Source: Heterocephalus glaber
Lineage: Eukaryota > Chordata > Mammalia > Rodentia > Bathyergidae
DNA: 64,000 nucleotides
Reading direction: 5' to 3'
Assembly (NCBI RefSeq): GCF_000247695.1
Contig: NW_004624732.1
Coordinates: forward strand, 17,174,477-17,238,476
Each line of letters opens with the position of its first letter. Positions within the stretch are counted from its first letter, which is position 1. Below are positions 35,100-44,765 of this stretch, one piece after another. Position numbers and translations under genes: made by a program. The notes beneath the pieces are model-generated. The model was not told where the DNA came from. It searched no databases and saw nothing but the letters and a program-made list of their open reading frames with translations.

Positions 35100-35669
35100 C
35101 AACTCTTGGTCCTTTGAAGCGGAAGCGGAGCTCTGCCCTCTCGATTTGGCACTACAGGACGCCAGGTGCAAGGTCAAGACCCCTTCTCCCGGGGCGGGGG
35201 GAGAGGGGCGCGGGGGTGGAGACAGTTCACGGCCAGGACCTGGGGAGAGAGACCCAGGCCCCGAAGCGCCGGCTGCTGCGCCCTGGGCCCAGGAGGGCCG
35301 AATGCGCCTCGATTCCACGCTCTCCTTCGCCCTCACGCTCCTGCCGGCTGGAATCAGTGCCCAGAACTCAGCCGCGCGCCTCGGAGCGGCGTGGCCAGGT
35401 CGGCCGAAGACTCCGGACCCACCGCCCAGCCCCCGGGGACGGGCTCGACGATCGGCGCGGGCGGCGACGGCAAGAGACGCCGCGGGGGCGGGCCCGGGGC
35501 GGGCTGGGGCGGGGCGGCACGGACTGCGGAGACGCGGCGACGCGCGGGGCTGCGCAGAGCGTTCTCGGCGCGGAGCGGAGCGGTCGGTGTGGGGGTCGGG
35601 ACCCAGGCGGGCCGAGCGGGAGCCGAGCCGGAGGTCGCGGCGGGGAGCCGGGCCGGGTGGGGAGCAGCC

Positions 35670-35882
35670 ATGGCGCCACGCAGGGCCGTGGACCGCGCCG
35701 CCGCGCGNNNNNNNNNNNNNNNNNNNNNNNNNNNNNNNNNNNNNNNNNNNNNNNNNNNNNNNNNNNNNNNNNNNNNNNNNNNNNNNNNNNNNNNNNNNNN
35801 NNNNNNNNNNNNNNNNNNNNNNNCTCTGCGCCCCCCGCCCTCCGGGCCCCGCGCCCCTCGCCCGGGCGGCCGGCGATGGTGA
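35670..35882 (+). other. Upstream open reading frame in the HS6ST1 leader (crosses gap)
   Basis: An ATG in strong context (GCCATGG) opens a frame that, if the gap length is right, is in phase with HS6ST1 and stops at TGA 35880-35882, three bases before the HS6ST1 ATG. The same stop shows that the HS6ST1 protein cannot extend upstream of 35886 in this frame. Continuity across the 116 N is unproven, and the transcription start may lie downstream of this ATG. Confidence 0.35.
35708..35823. other. Assembly gap (116 N)
   Basis: Unknown bases in the very GC-rich leader of HS6ST1. High GC content is the likely cause. It does not touch the coding exon. Confidence 0.99.
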
Positions 35883-35923
35883 CACATGCGGCGGCGGCGC
35901 GCCGGCGGCAGGACCATGGTTGA
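35876..35923 (+). other. Overlapping upstream ORF across both HS6ST1 start codons
   Basis: ATG 35876 has G at -3 and G at +4, a strong Kozak context. It encodes 15 residues (MVTHAAAARRRQDHG) in another frame and ends at TGA 35921-35923, past both candidate HS6ST1 start codons (35886 and 35916). Ribosomes that use it would bypass them, so it could lower HS6ST1 translation. Confidence 0.55.
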
Positions 35924-36412
35924 GCGCGCCAGCAAGTTCCTGCTGGTGGTGGCGGGTTCGGCGTGCTTCATGCTTATCTTGTACCAGTACGCGGGCCCAG
36001 GGCTGAGCCTGGGCGCGCCCGGCGGCCGCGCGCCGCCCGACGACCTGGACCTGTTCCCCACGCCCGACCCGCACTACGAGAAGAAGTACTACTTCCCGGT
36101 GCGCGAGCTGGAGCGCTCGCTGCGCTTCGACATGAAGGGCGACGACGTGATCGTCTTCCTGCACATCCAGAAGACGGGCGGCACCACCTTCGGCCGCCAC
36201 CTCGTCCAGAACGTGCGCCTGGAGGTGCCCTGCGACTGCCGGCCCGGCCAGAAGAAGTGCACCTGCTACCGGCCCAACCGCCGCGAGACGTGGCTCTTCT
36301 CCCGCTTCTCCACGGGCTGGAGCTGCGGGCTGCACGCCGACTGGACCGAACTCACCAACTGCGTACCCGGTGTGCTGGACCGCCGCGACCCTGCCGCGTT
36401 GCGCACGCCCAG
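35886..36412 (+). CDS. HS6ST1: Heparan sulfate 6-O-sulfotransferase 1, exon 1 (partial CDS)
   Basis: Golgi type II membrane enzyme that transfers sulfate from PAPS to the 6-O position of glucosamine in heparan sulfate, which affects FGF, VEGF and other ligand binding. Exon 1 gives 175 codons plus 2 bases of a family protein of about 400-411 residues. Seen in it are a short basic tail, a membrane anchor at about residues 18-35 (KFLLVVAGSACFMLILYQY), a stem, and the PAPS-binding 5'-phosphosulfate loop HIQKTGGT at residues 93-100. A Cys-rich stretch (CDCRPGQKKCTCYRP) follows at 116-130. By memory it is nearly identical to human HS6ST1. The first in-frame ATG is 35886, because TGA lies at 35880-35882. 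The second ATG, 35916 (residue 11), has the better context. The rest of the catalytic domain lies in exon 2, outside the window. Confidence 0.97.
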
Positions 36413-36418
36413 GTGAGC
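36411..36418 (+). promoter_or_regulatory. HS6ST1: Exon 1 splice donor of HS6ST1
   Basis: AG|GTGAGC matches the donor consensus, with GT at 36413-36414. The exon ends after two bases of an Arg codon (phase 2), which fits the family continuing with Arg-Lys-Phe-Tyr in the next exon. The open frame itself would reach a stop only four bases further on. Confidence 0.93.
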
Positions 36419-37486
36419 GCTGCGGGGCCCCCGCTCATTGCCGGCCCAGCCGCCTCCTGGTTCCCTGCGGCCCCAGCTCGGTAGCTCCAGCAGCTGCCAC
36501 CGCTGCCCTCTGATCTCTCACGGCCTCCTCTGTGTCTGTCCCCTGGCTGCACGGTGCCTGGGCTTCCTCCTGGGTCGCCGCCGCTGGCCCGCCGGGGCTG
36601 TGGTTCCAGGCTGGTTTCACGGAGCCCTGTTGGTTTTTGGGTGGGGAAGCGGGTTCCAGAGGGGCACACCTGGAGGGGTCGCCTAGGCGTGTCCCTCTAG
36701 TACCAAAGTGGAACGAGAGAAGTGAGGTTCCTCTCCCTGCACCCGGGGTACCCTCAAGCCTTCGGGGGCCGCCTGCAGGCTGTTAGGGGATGGGGAAGAA
36801 CTGCGGGGGAAGGGGTGAGCCCAGCCTGCGGGCGTGTGCAGGTAGAACAAAGACCTGGAGTGACCCGCCTGGGGGCGGAGAGAAGGCAGTATCACCTGTC
36901 CTCCCGCCACGAGAGAGGAACAAAGGTACCGGGTGGGGGCTCATCCTCCGGATCAGCCGGGGCGGGGTACGTGTGCAGCTAGACACCTTCCTTCAGGGTG
37001 CACTTGCTCTTCGTGCCTGTGAGGGTGGGGACTCAGCCGGCCTGTGTGTGGGCAGAGTGTTGGGGCAGCCCTCCTGGGAAGCACTAGGTCCCGGGGCAGT
37101 GCTGGACTTCCGCATTTCCGTTGGTATTGTTTCCCTCCCTTTCCTGTTGTACCCACATGTCCTGCAGGGACACCCCCTTAGGCACCCTATGCCCCAGGCA
37201 TCCAGGCTGGAAAGGACTGGGAGCCCAGAGCCAGCGCTTCCACCGTGTCTTTGTTGCGCCCTCACCTTCCTCTGAGGACTGAGTTGGTATGGGCTGGGAG
37301 GGTGAGTGTGGGAAGTGTGCCACTGACCCGGAGAAGTCCCTCGGGGCAGAAGTGTGGGCATTTAGGTGGGTGTGGGGTCTTCTCCCATTGGCTGGAGTAG
37401 AGCTGAGAGTGGTCCAGCCCCTGCACCCCTGAACAGCCCCCAGTCCTTCTTCCCTGGTCTTTCTCAGTCTCAGAAAATTGAGATCC

Positions 37487-37668
37487 TTTTAGGCATGGTG
37501 CACACACCTGTAATCCCAGCTCCTCGGGGGCTGAGGTAGAAGGCTGGCAAGTTGAAGGGCAACGTAGTGAGGCCTTGTATCGAAATAAGGAAAAATACAA
37601 AGGGCTGGGGACATAACTCAGCTCTCCTTGGCTTCAGTCCCCAGGACTGTACACAGTGAAAAGGAAAG
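37487..37668 (+). mobile_element. B1-dID composite SINE
   Basis: B1 half: AGGCATGGTGCACACACCTG, TAATCCCAGCTCCTCGGGGG. ID-like half from about 37603: GGGCTGGGGACATAACTCAG and a degenerate B box CTTCAGTCCCCAGGAC. Sense to the gene. Confidence 0.8.
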
Positions 37669-40599
37669 ACAACTGGGGTCCTGGAGTTGGAGACGCACAC
37701 CAACTTTCCTCCAGCTGTGTCCTGTCCCCCAGCAGTTGCCAGCCTAGGAGATGGTGGTCTGGAGCCCTCCCTTAATGGTTTCAGACCCCCATATACCAGC
37801 ACTGGGTCTGCTGTGCAGGGAGGCACATTCCTGTATGGGAGCCACCCCACAGTTCAGCTGAGCAGTGCTACATGGAGCTGGGCACTGACAGGCCCAGGAG
37901 GGTTCCTCCCTGCTTCTTGGAAGCAAGAGTGGGAAGGGAGAGTCCCGGACCTTTGAAGTGAGCTTACCCCACAGAGGCACCTTCACTGGGGTGCTTTCCT
38001 GCAGCCCTGTGGGTTTCCAGGGGAAGGGCTCCACCTCCCTTCTCCAGAGTTGGTCCCCCGGAGTAGGAGGCTCCAGGGAGGCCCTAGCACCCCTTCCCCA
38101 GATGGGGATCAGGTGAGGCAAGAGTGGAAGCATCCCTGGGAGCATTGTTGGCCTCACACTGCTTCTCACTTTGCTGACACCTGGAAGTCGCTGGCTCAGC
38201 AGCACTTGGGCCAGTAGGGGAGGGACTCCCAGAAGGCCCTCAGTCTTGCCCGTTGACCTGCCTCAGTGCCCTCTCCTCCCTTAGGCTCTACAGACGGTTT
38301 CTGTAGTGAGCCAGCTTAGAAGAGGCTTCGGGCGATGCCTCTGTGAGTTTTCATCTAGGCTGTACCGAGGACCCTCCCACAGGCTCCCCTGAGACCTCCG
38401 GGGGCTACCTCTGCTGCAGAGGCCAGTCTGCACTTCACCCATCTGCCCAGGGCCCAGGTACCCTTGGGACTCTATTGCTTTCCAAGCCAGGGGTCACACC
38501 CACAATGGCAGGGTGGCTGGTGCTGAGTGACAGAGACTCAGATGTCTGCTATCCTCCTGTCTCCCCACCCTTCCAGGGTCCTGTGTGTGTTGGAGTGACC
38601 CCTTGGGCTGGGACCCTCTCTATCTCTTGTCCGCATCCCCAGGGCATTGCAAGACTTGGGCAGATGTGTCCCTGCCCCAAGGCACACTTCTGGAACCTTC
38701 CCAGTGAGCCCCTGGCCTCCTTTTGGCATGATACCCACCCAGGCTGCTCTGAGCTAGGCACACATTCAGGTGGAACATGGAGAGGGACAGGTTTCCGATG
38801 CCTTGCTCCGATGTGGTTTGGACCTTCCAGCAGCAGTTGGCACTTCCTGCCTTGATAGAGGAGGAGGCATGTGAGAAGAGTGCTGGCAGGTGCACTCTAG
38901 TCCTGTCTTGCGGGGCTGCCTCACCTGTTGGCCTCAGCCCGGATGCTTGTGAGATCACTGAGAAGGACAGACTGGCTTTGGAGAGAGGTGGTAGCCACAG
39001 GCAGCAGCCAGAGGTGATGGTCACCAGTGGTTACTGTAGTTAGAGTCTGTCAGCACCCCACACTCTTGTGTCATGTAAGAGGGTCTGAATGGTGCTCCCT
39101 GAAGATGACATCAGGGAAATAGGGGCAGGGTCTTGTCTGGGTTGACCTGGAAATGTCCCTGAAGTCGTATAAGCATCATCTGGAACCACAGAGGGCATTT
39201 GGAGCCCCCATGTGGCTTCTCAGCCATCTTGGCTGGGGTTGTGGGCCCATTGGCATCCTCTGCAGCAGGGTACTTTTGGGAGCCCCTGGCAGGCTCTTAT
39301 GGTCTGTGGTGTCATCTCGCAGGAACTGTGCTTCCCTGTGGGAGGGGTGAACCAGCGGTCTCTCGATGGTGTGTGTCCTCTCAGGGTCTTAGCCTCGTCC
39401 TCGACTCTGCACCCTCTCCTCCAGGAAGTCAGCTCAGATTCTGGAAGCCTGCCTGTGTGAGCCTGGGCTTGCCCTCTGTGGTGTGCTTCCCTCCACATTC
39501 TGCTAACTGCTCCTTCAGTCTCAGCCCAGGTGACCTCTCCTCCCAGAAGCTTTCCCTGACTTCTTATTCACAGGGCTTCCTGTTGCCTTAGGCTCCCTTG
39601 ACTGAGCTCCCGTCCACCACCCTGGCCTTCCTCTGGTGCCTTGGCACTGGCTGTGGCCTCATGCCCAGTAATGCAGCCCTCATGTTAGCACCAACCTAGA
39701 ATATTTTCACCCTGGCCCCACAGCCTCTGTCCTGCAGTTCCTTCTGTAACTGTCAGGTTCAAGTCGAACCTAAGTGCTGTGCTGCTCCTCGAGAACCTGG
39801 GGGCTCCCCAGTGGGCCAGGAGAGTGGGCACATGCTTGGCTTGGAGTGTTTCTATGGCACTTGGCAGTTTCCAATTTGCCTTTGAGGTCAAGAGACACAG
39901 TCGGCATCCCCACAGTGGAGGACAGATGTTACCCAGAGTGTGTGGTGGGGCCAGTGGACAGGACCTGCACCCTGCCCAGGGGTCGTCACCTCGCCCACCT
40001 GGTGTGGAAGCCTTTGGATGAGACGAGAAGAGAATCTGAGGCCAAGCTAGATTTTCACTAAAAAACAAAAAATAACAAGAGTCTCTTCTTTTTAAGGGGT
40101 CACGTGTGGTTTGCAGTCAGAATCACCTTCAGTGTTCTCGGGCTCCCGAGTCCACCTCTGTTGTGTGCACCTCAGAGGCTGAGCTCGGCCAGGCACCTCC
40201 TGTGTGCAGCTGGGCCTGGCAGAGCTGAGGCTTTGTGGGGCCCCACTGTAGCCTGAGGCTATGCCTGCACCTGGCCAGAAAGCCCTTTCCTCATGGATCC
40301 CAAAGTCAGCCAGTCCAGAGGCCATGAAGCCCACACACTGCCTTGGTCAGAACAGGTTCAGGTGGCGCCTTTCCCAGTGGGGAGTCTGGGGGAGGCCTTG
40401 TGGGTCTGGAGTCCTTTGGGGTTCTGGAAGGAGGGCATAGGAGGGCCTGCATTCTCATTGGTCAGGTCCTTTGAGTTCCTTTTTTGCATATGCCCTCCTT
40501 TTTGTTGTAATCTTAGTTTGTAGTGGCTGAGTGGGAGGAAAGATGGAGAAAAGAGAAGCTGCCGTAGTCCCTGCACGGAGTTTTTCCTGTAATTGAAAC

Positions 40600-40880
40600 T
40601 AGTGTAAATTACATCATGAGTGCTGCCTCATGTCATTAAAAACGTACTCTGTTTCAGTGTTGCAGATGCTCCCCGAGCTGGGTGCCCCGGCCTGGCTCTC
40701 GGGCTGGGAACATGCTGGTTTCCAGTTTCTGGCTCCTGTAAGGAATGCTGCTGTGGACATCCTCTTGTGCAAATATTTTGCATAGCTCTGATTTCCTTTG
40801 GAAATTCCTAGGCGTAGAATTTATGCATTTAAGAGCCTGAGTGTTTCAAAGCTCTTTTCAAAAAGTCTGCATCTCATACT
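40600..40880 (-). mobile_element. Old LINE-1 fragment, antisense
   Basis: TTTCCAGTTTCTGGCTCCTG, TAAGGAATGCTGCTGTGGAC and TGCAAATATTTTGCATAGCT follow antisense L1 ORF2/3'-end sequence. Confidence 0.55.
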
Positions 40881-41049
40881 TCTTACTTGTGGTATTGGAG
40901 TTCCCTCTCAGCACTGCCCTTCTTGTTGCTACTGTTGTAAGAGAATATACTTTTTTTAAGTCAGCAAAAAGTGCCTAGTCTTGTAGATTTTATTGCAAAG
41001 TCCTGCACCGCATGTACCATTGGGTTGGCCCAGCACTTGGGGACATGGG

Positions 41050-41351
41050 GAGTGTCTTAGTTACTTTCTCGTCCCTGAGATACAATGCCCAATGCCCTCA
41101 ACTTAAAGGAGGAAAGGTTTATCTGGCTCACCGTTTGTAGAGGTTTCAGTCCATAGTGGGCTGGCTCCAAGGAAGGGCAGCAAGGCAGAGGAGCAGAACA
41201 GAAAGGAGCTGCTCGTGGCAGGGCAGGGGGAAGCAGAGAGAGGAATCAAGGGAGGAGGGAGGGAGGGAGACCCTGCCAGGCCTTGCACCAGTGATCACCT
41301 CCTCCAACCAGGCTTCACTTCCCAACATCACATTTAGCTATAGAATCTCTC

Positions 41352-41441
<90 letters not shown>

Positions 41442-41515
41442 ATGATCTAGTCACATCCTCAAAGCCCGACTTACGAGCGCATGAGGTTGTAGGGGAACAT
41501 CTGGGTAGAAACCAT
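41050..41515 (-). mobile_element. MaLR-type solo LTR with expanded microsatellite, antisense
   Basis: GTGTCTTAGTTACTTTCTCG opens it. CTTAAAGGAGGAAAGGTTTA, GAGGTTTCAGTCCATAGTGG and CTTCCCAACATCACATTTAG follow. A (TC)n(AC)n array (41346-41440) sits where the sister copy at 23957 has only short sequence. It ends near GGGGAACATCTGGGTAG. Confidence 0.8.
41346..41440 (+). repeat. (TC)n(AC)n compound microsatellite
   Basis: About 50 bases of TC repeat with one CAT interruption run into about 45 bases of AC repeat, inside the LTR. Confidence 0.95.
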
Positions 41516-41529
41516 AGCAGAGAGACCAG

Positions 41530-41597
41530 CCCCCCCCCCCCGCAGATGCCCCTTGCCTGCTTATAGATGTCTGTCTCTTACCCTTGGGGGGGGGGGG
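41530..41597. repeat. C12 and G12 homopolymer pair
   Basis: Twelve C at 41530-41541 and twelve G at 41586-41597, separated by 44 bases. They are complementary and could pair as a hairpin stem. Confidence 0.9.
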
Positions 41598-41704
41598 ACA
41601 CCAGTGAGCTCCCCTGGCCTGGGGTCTAAAGGAAAGGGGAACAGGCCCTGGGAACAAATGGGGAAGCTGGCAGAGCAGCTTCTGTCCCCTGGCTCTTAGC
41701 AGGA

Positions 41705-42118
41705 ACTTACACTGGGGTTATCTCATTTGACTCTGGCTGTATCTTGGATATGGTTCTTAGTGTGTCCCCCAGGGTGCATGTGTCAGGAACTTGCCCCCCA
41801 GTATTGTAGGATTGAAGTGGTGGCCCTTTTAAGAGGTGGAGCCGAGTGGGAAGTAACCGGGTCACCAAGGATCCTGCCCTGGAAGGGGACATAGGTAGGT
41901 CCCCTTAAAAGAGAGCCGTGTGCAAGAACAAACCTGGCCCCTCCTGGGCTCCTCTCCTGATCTTGCCCTGCAATCTCTGTTTTACGTATACTCCCACCCT
42001 GACCAGATCCCAGCCAAAGCTGGCACCACACCCTCCCAGAATAGCAAGCTGAATAAACCACTCATCATTATAAAGTTCCCGGCCTTGGGATTTTCATTAC
42101 AACTGTAGAAAACAGGCT
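41705..42118 (+). mobile_element. MaLR/MLT-like solo LTR, sense
   Basis: Landmarks: ATGGTTCTTAGTGTGTCCCC, GGATTGAAGTGGTGGCCCTT, TTAAGAGGTGGAGCCGAGTG, a polyadenylation signal AATAAA at about 42053-42058, and the end GAAAACAGGCTAAAACA. It belongs to a different subfamily from the copy at 7158. Confidence 0.65.
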
Positions 42119-43121
42119 AAAACAGCACATAGAACTCCCACAAAGCAGACATTATGATGTTCCACAGAAGCAAGTTAAGGCCCAGAGATCAGAGTACCTA
42201 AGCCTAGAGGGCCAGGAGCCAGTAGGTGGATGTCTGTCCTGAGCCCCCTGACACACCCCAACACCGCTGGTGAGAAGATCCATGGGAGAATGACAGCCAC
42301 GCTCTCCCAAGCAGACCTGCACTATCAGGGTTACTGGAAAACACCTAGCGTGTTTGCTCAGTAGCTGACAGGTAGGAATCAGCCACATTCTCCTGACTCT
42401 GAGAAGGGAGCGCCAAGAGGCTTGCTGATAGCAGAGACATCCAGGCGACACTGGGCAGCTTTTTGCACAGCAGGATCAGGGCTTCTCAGGTGGTCCTGCA
42501 GCCTGGGAAGACCCGGACGGCAGCACTGGGAGCGTGGGGCCCCTGCCCTTGTGTTATGTGTCTGTGCACTGCTCCTGTGGATGAGGAGGGGAGCCGGGCC
42601 CTGCCATTCCTAGCTGGTGCCTTGGCCTTCCCTCATGGTGCCCTGGAAGGGAGCCCTATAGGAAGGGTCCAGGTGTCCTGGGGACCACACTTGCACCTCT
42701 CCTGGTGTGGGTGTGTTGGGGTTTGCAGGAGAAGCATTCAAAGCCGTACTGTTGGGGCAGTTGCTGAGTGGGAACATGTAGGGTTGGCAAGGAGGCCCCA
42801 GGTTTGGAGGGTCATGCAGTTCAGGCCAGGCGGTCTCCCCAGTCATCTGCATACACATCGAGACTTACTCATCTGGCCCCCACCAGCACCCCTGTCTAGG
42901 TGACATATGCTTGCAAAACATTTTTTATTTAAGGCCATCTTTCTTGCATTTTCGGGAACTCAGTTGGGTTTCTCTTCCCAGTATGATTTTGGTTTTGTTT
43001 TTGTTTTGGAAGGGAGGGTGCTGTACTGAAGAAAGAAGTCCTTAGCTCTAGGGTGTGAGCTGCTACAGGCAAGGTTTGCAGCTTCTGAGGGGGTGGGGAC
43101 ACTGCTCCCCACTGGGGTTTT

Positions 43122-43207
43122 TTGGGTTTTTTTTGGTACCAGGGATCGAACTCTGGTCCTTGCGCTTGTGCAGCAGGCAGCGAAACCACTGAGCTAAATC
43201 CCCGGCC
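43122..43207 (-). mobile_element. ID SINE, antisense
   Basis: T-run, GGTACCAGGGATCGAACTCT (inverse B box), CCACTGAGCTAAATCCCCGG (inverse A box). A perfect 15-bp duplication CCCCACTGGGGTTTT lies at 43107-43121 and 43208-43222, which points to a recent insertion. Confidence 0.93.
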
Positions 43208-44057
43208 CCCCACTGGGGTTTTGCAGCTCAAGTGGGAGTATTAGCCCGAGGTAGCACTCTGGAACCACATCCTGTGAGACCCGAAGGTTGTCAGGGTAAA
43301 TGGTAATGAGAGGACCTGAGGCAGCGGAACACAGGAGTGGAGAGGGGAGACCTTGATATCACATCTGCCCTGCGTGCAGGCCAGTCACTTTCTGGCTGTT
43401 CGACTTGTGGCCCTGTCCTTCCCCCTCCCCTCTTGTAAAATGCCCCCTCCCTGGTATGGTGTTTGTCTCTGGTCCCCAGAGGGGCTGTCGCTGGAGAGGG
43501 GTGGTGTGTGTATTCCCACTCAGAGAGTTGGAGGGCAGGTCCCTGAGCTGTAGAGCTGGGTGGGCAGAGGGTGGAGCTGATGCAGGCAATACACATCCTC
43601 ACCCAGCCTCTGTGTGAGGCTGGGGCCACAGAACCCGGCCTGGGAGCCCTTGTCCCACTGCCACCAGCTGTGCCTGTGGGGGCCCCTCCCAGGCCTGGCT
43701 CCCAGCAGGCCCTGCGGGCCGTGAGCCAGCCTCTCCTCCCTTGTGCCTGGGACAGTGTGGCTCCTAGGCTCAGGTAGACATGCCATTGTCTCATTTTCCC
43801 CATTTCTAAAATGGAGATGCCTGCCCACCATTTGTTTCTATGGAGGCTCCAGAGACCTGTTACTTCCTGTGCCCTTGTGGTCTCACGGGAGCCATGACCA
43901 AGCTTCAGGCGGGTGCTGGTTGCTCTTCTGGAGAGCAAGCTGTTGGCAGGTGTGAGTGTATGAGGAGTCGACCGAAAGTCCGGACCCGGCTGGAATGGGC
44001 CCTTCCCTGAGAGGCAGGTCCCCCGTGCTCCTGCCTCTGGCCTGTCTTTCAGGGCGG

Positions 44058-44765
44058 TGTAAGACCGAGGGCCTTACCAAAAGCTCCGAGGAGCTGACTG
44101 CAGCGAAGAACACCCGGGAAGGAACACACCGGACAAGTTGGAAAATAAAACAGACCTTTATTAGTCTGGCCAGACGGCACTCCCAAAGCAAAATAGCTTA
44201 GAGAGGCAACTGGCTCAGAGTCCGAGGCTGTTCTTATAGGGGGTTGAGGGGGAAGTTAACATATAGAATTAAAGAAAAGGGGACAAAGGTTAGTGGTCGA
44301 CTGTCATGTATTGATGGTCAGCAGACATTTGCAGCTTGTTCTATAGATTGTGGTGTCCAGAACATCAGTTCCGGGCAAACAAGGAGTTGAGTAGTTTACT
44401 TTGGGACTTTAGGTCTGTTACAGATTTTATCTAGTGTCCCAAAACTAACAAGCATCTTTATCCATTAACTCACATTTAATCACAGTGGGGCTGGAGAAAA
44501 GGAACAAAGGTTATGCAGTCCGACAGCTGTGCAGGCAGTGCAGCTGCCTGTGTTTATTTCGGTGGGGAGCATCAGAAGGTCCAGCAGGGGGACATCAGGA
44601 CAGATCAGTAATTGTCTGTCGGGGTAGTAATGAGTGAGATTAAAATGCAGGAGTTAATTGATTACAGAGCTGTAGAGCCCTCGGGTCAGTGGCCAGGATC
44701 ACACACCGCTGGTCTCAAGGGGAGCTGGCCCTGTCATCTCCCTGTGCCAGACCTCCTGGTAAGGG
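44058..44765 (-). mobile_element. Endogenous retrovirus solo LTR, antisense in HS6ST1 intron 1
   Basis: Read on the minus strand, the order is an upstream U3-like part, a TATA box CCTATAAGAA (44231-44240), then AATAAA (44158-44163) about 70 bases further on, and a pyrimidine-rich U5-like part ending CTTACA at 44058. The spacing gives a short R region, as in gamma-type retroviral LTRs. No coding sequence adjoins it. The far end is tentative. AGGGCGG occurs both at 44051-44057 and at about 44762-44768, a possible target duplication, but the end there lacks the usual TG/CA. Confidence 0.6.

Larger units (their letters stand above)
35100..36480 (+). promoter_or_regulatory. HS6ST1: HS6ST1 CpG-island promoter and leader
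   Basis: CpG-dense sequence surrounds exon 1. GC boxes of the Sp1 type cluster at 35484-35493, 35496-35503 and 35506-35517. No TATA box is visible at a suitable place, which suggests dispersed transcription starts, most likely between about 35450 and 35700. The leader contains upstream ATGs at 35670 and 35876 and an assembly gap at 35708-35823. Confidence 0.8.

Noticed and set aside
34884..36335. 483-residue minus-strand open frame opposite HS6ST1
   Set aside because: It runs through the N gap and is a Pro/Ala/Arg-rich shadow of CpG-island sequence and of the HS6ST1 exon, with no family resemblance.
36413..36416. HS6ST1 stop codon just after exon 1 (truncated protein)
   Set aside because: The stop is reached only by reading into the intron past a consensus splice donor. 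The family protein continues in a second exon.
41341..41440. CRISPR-like array
   Set aside because: It is a plain dinucleotide microsatellite with no spacers, in a vertebrate genome.
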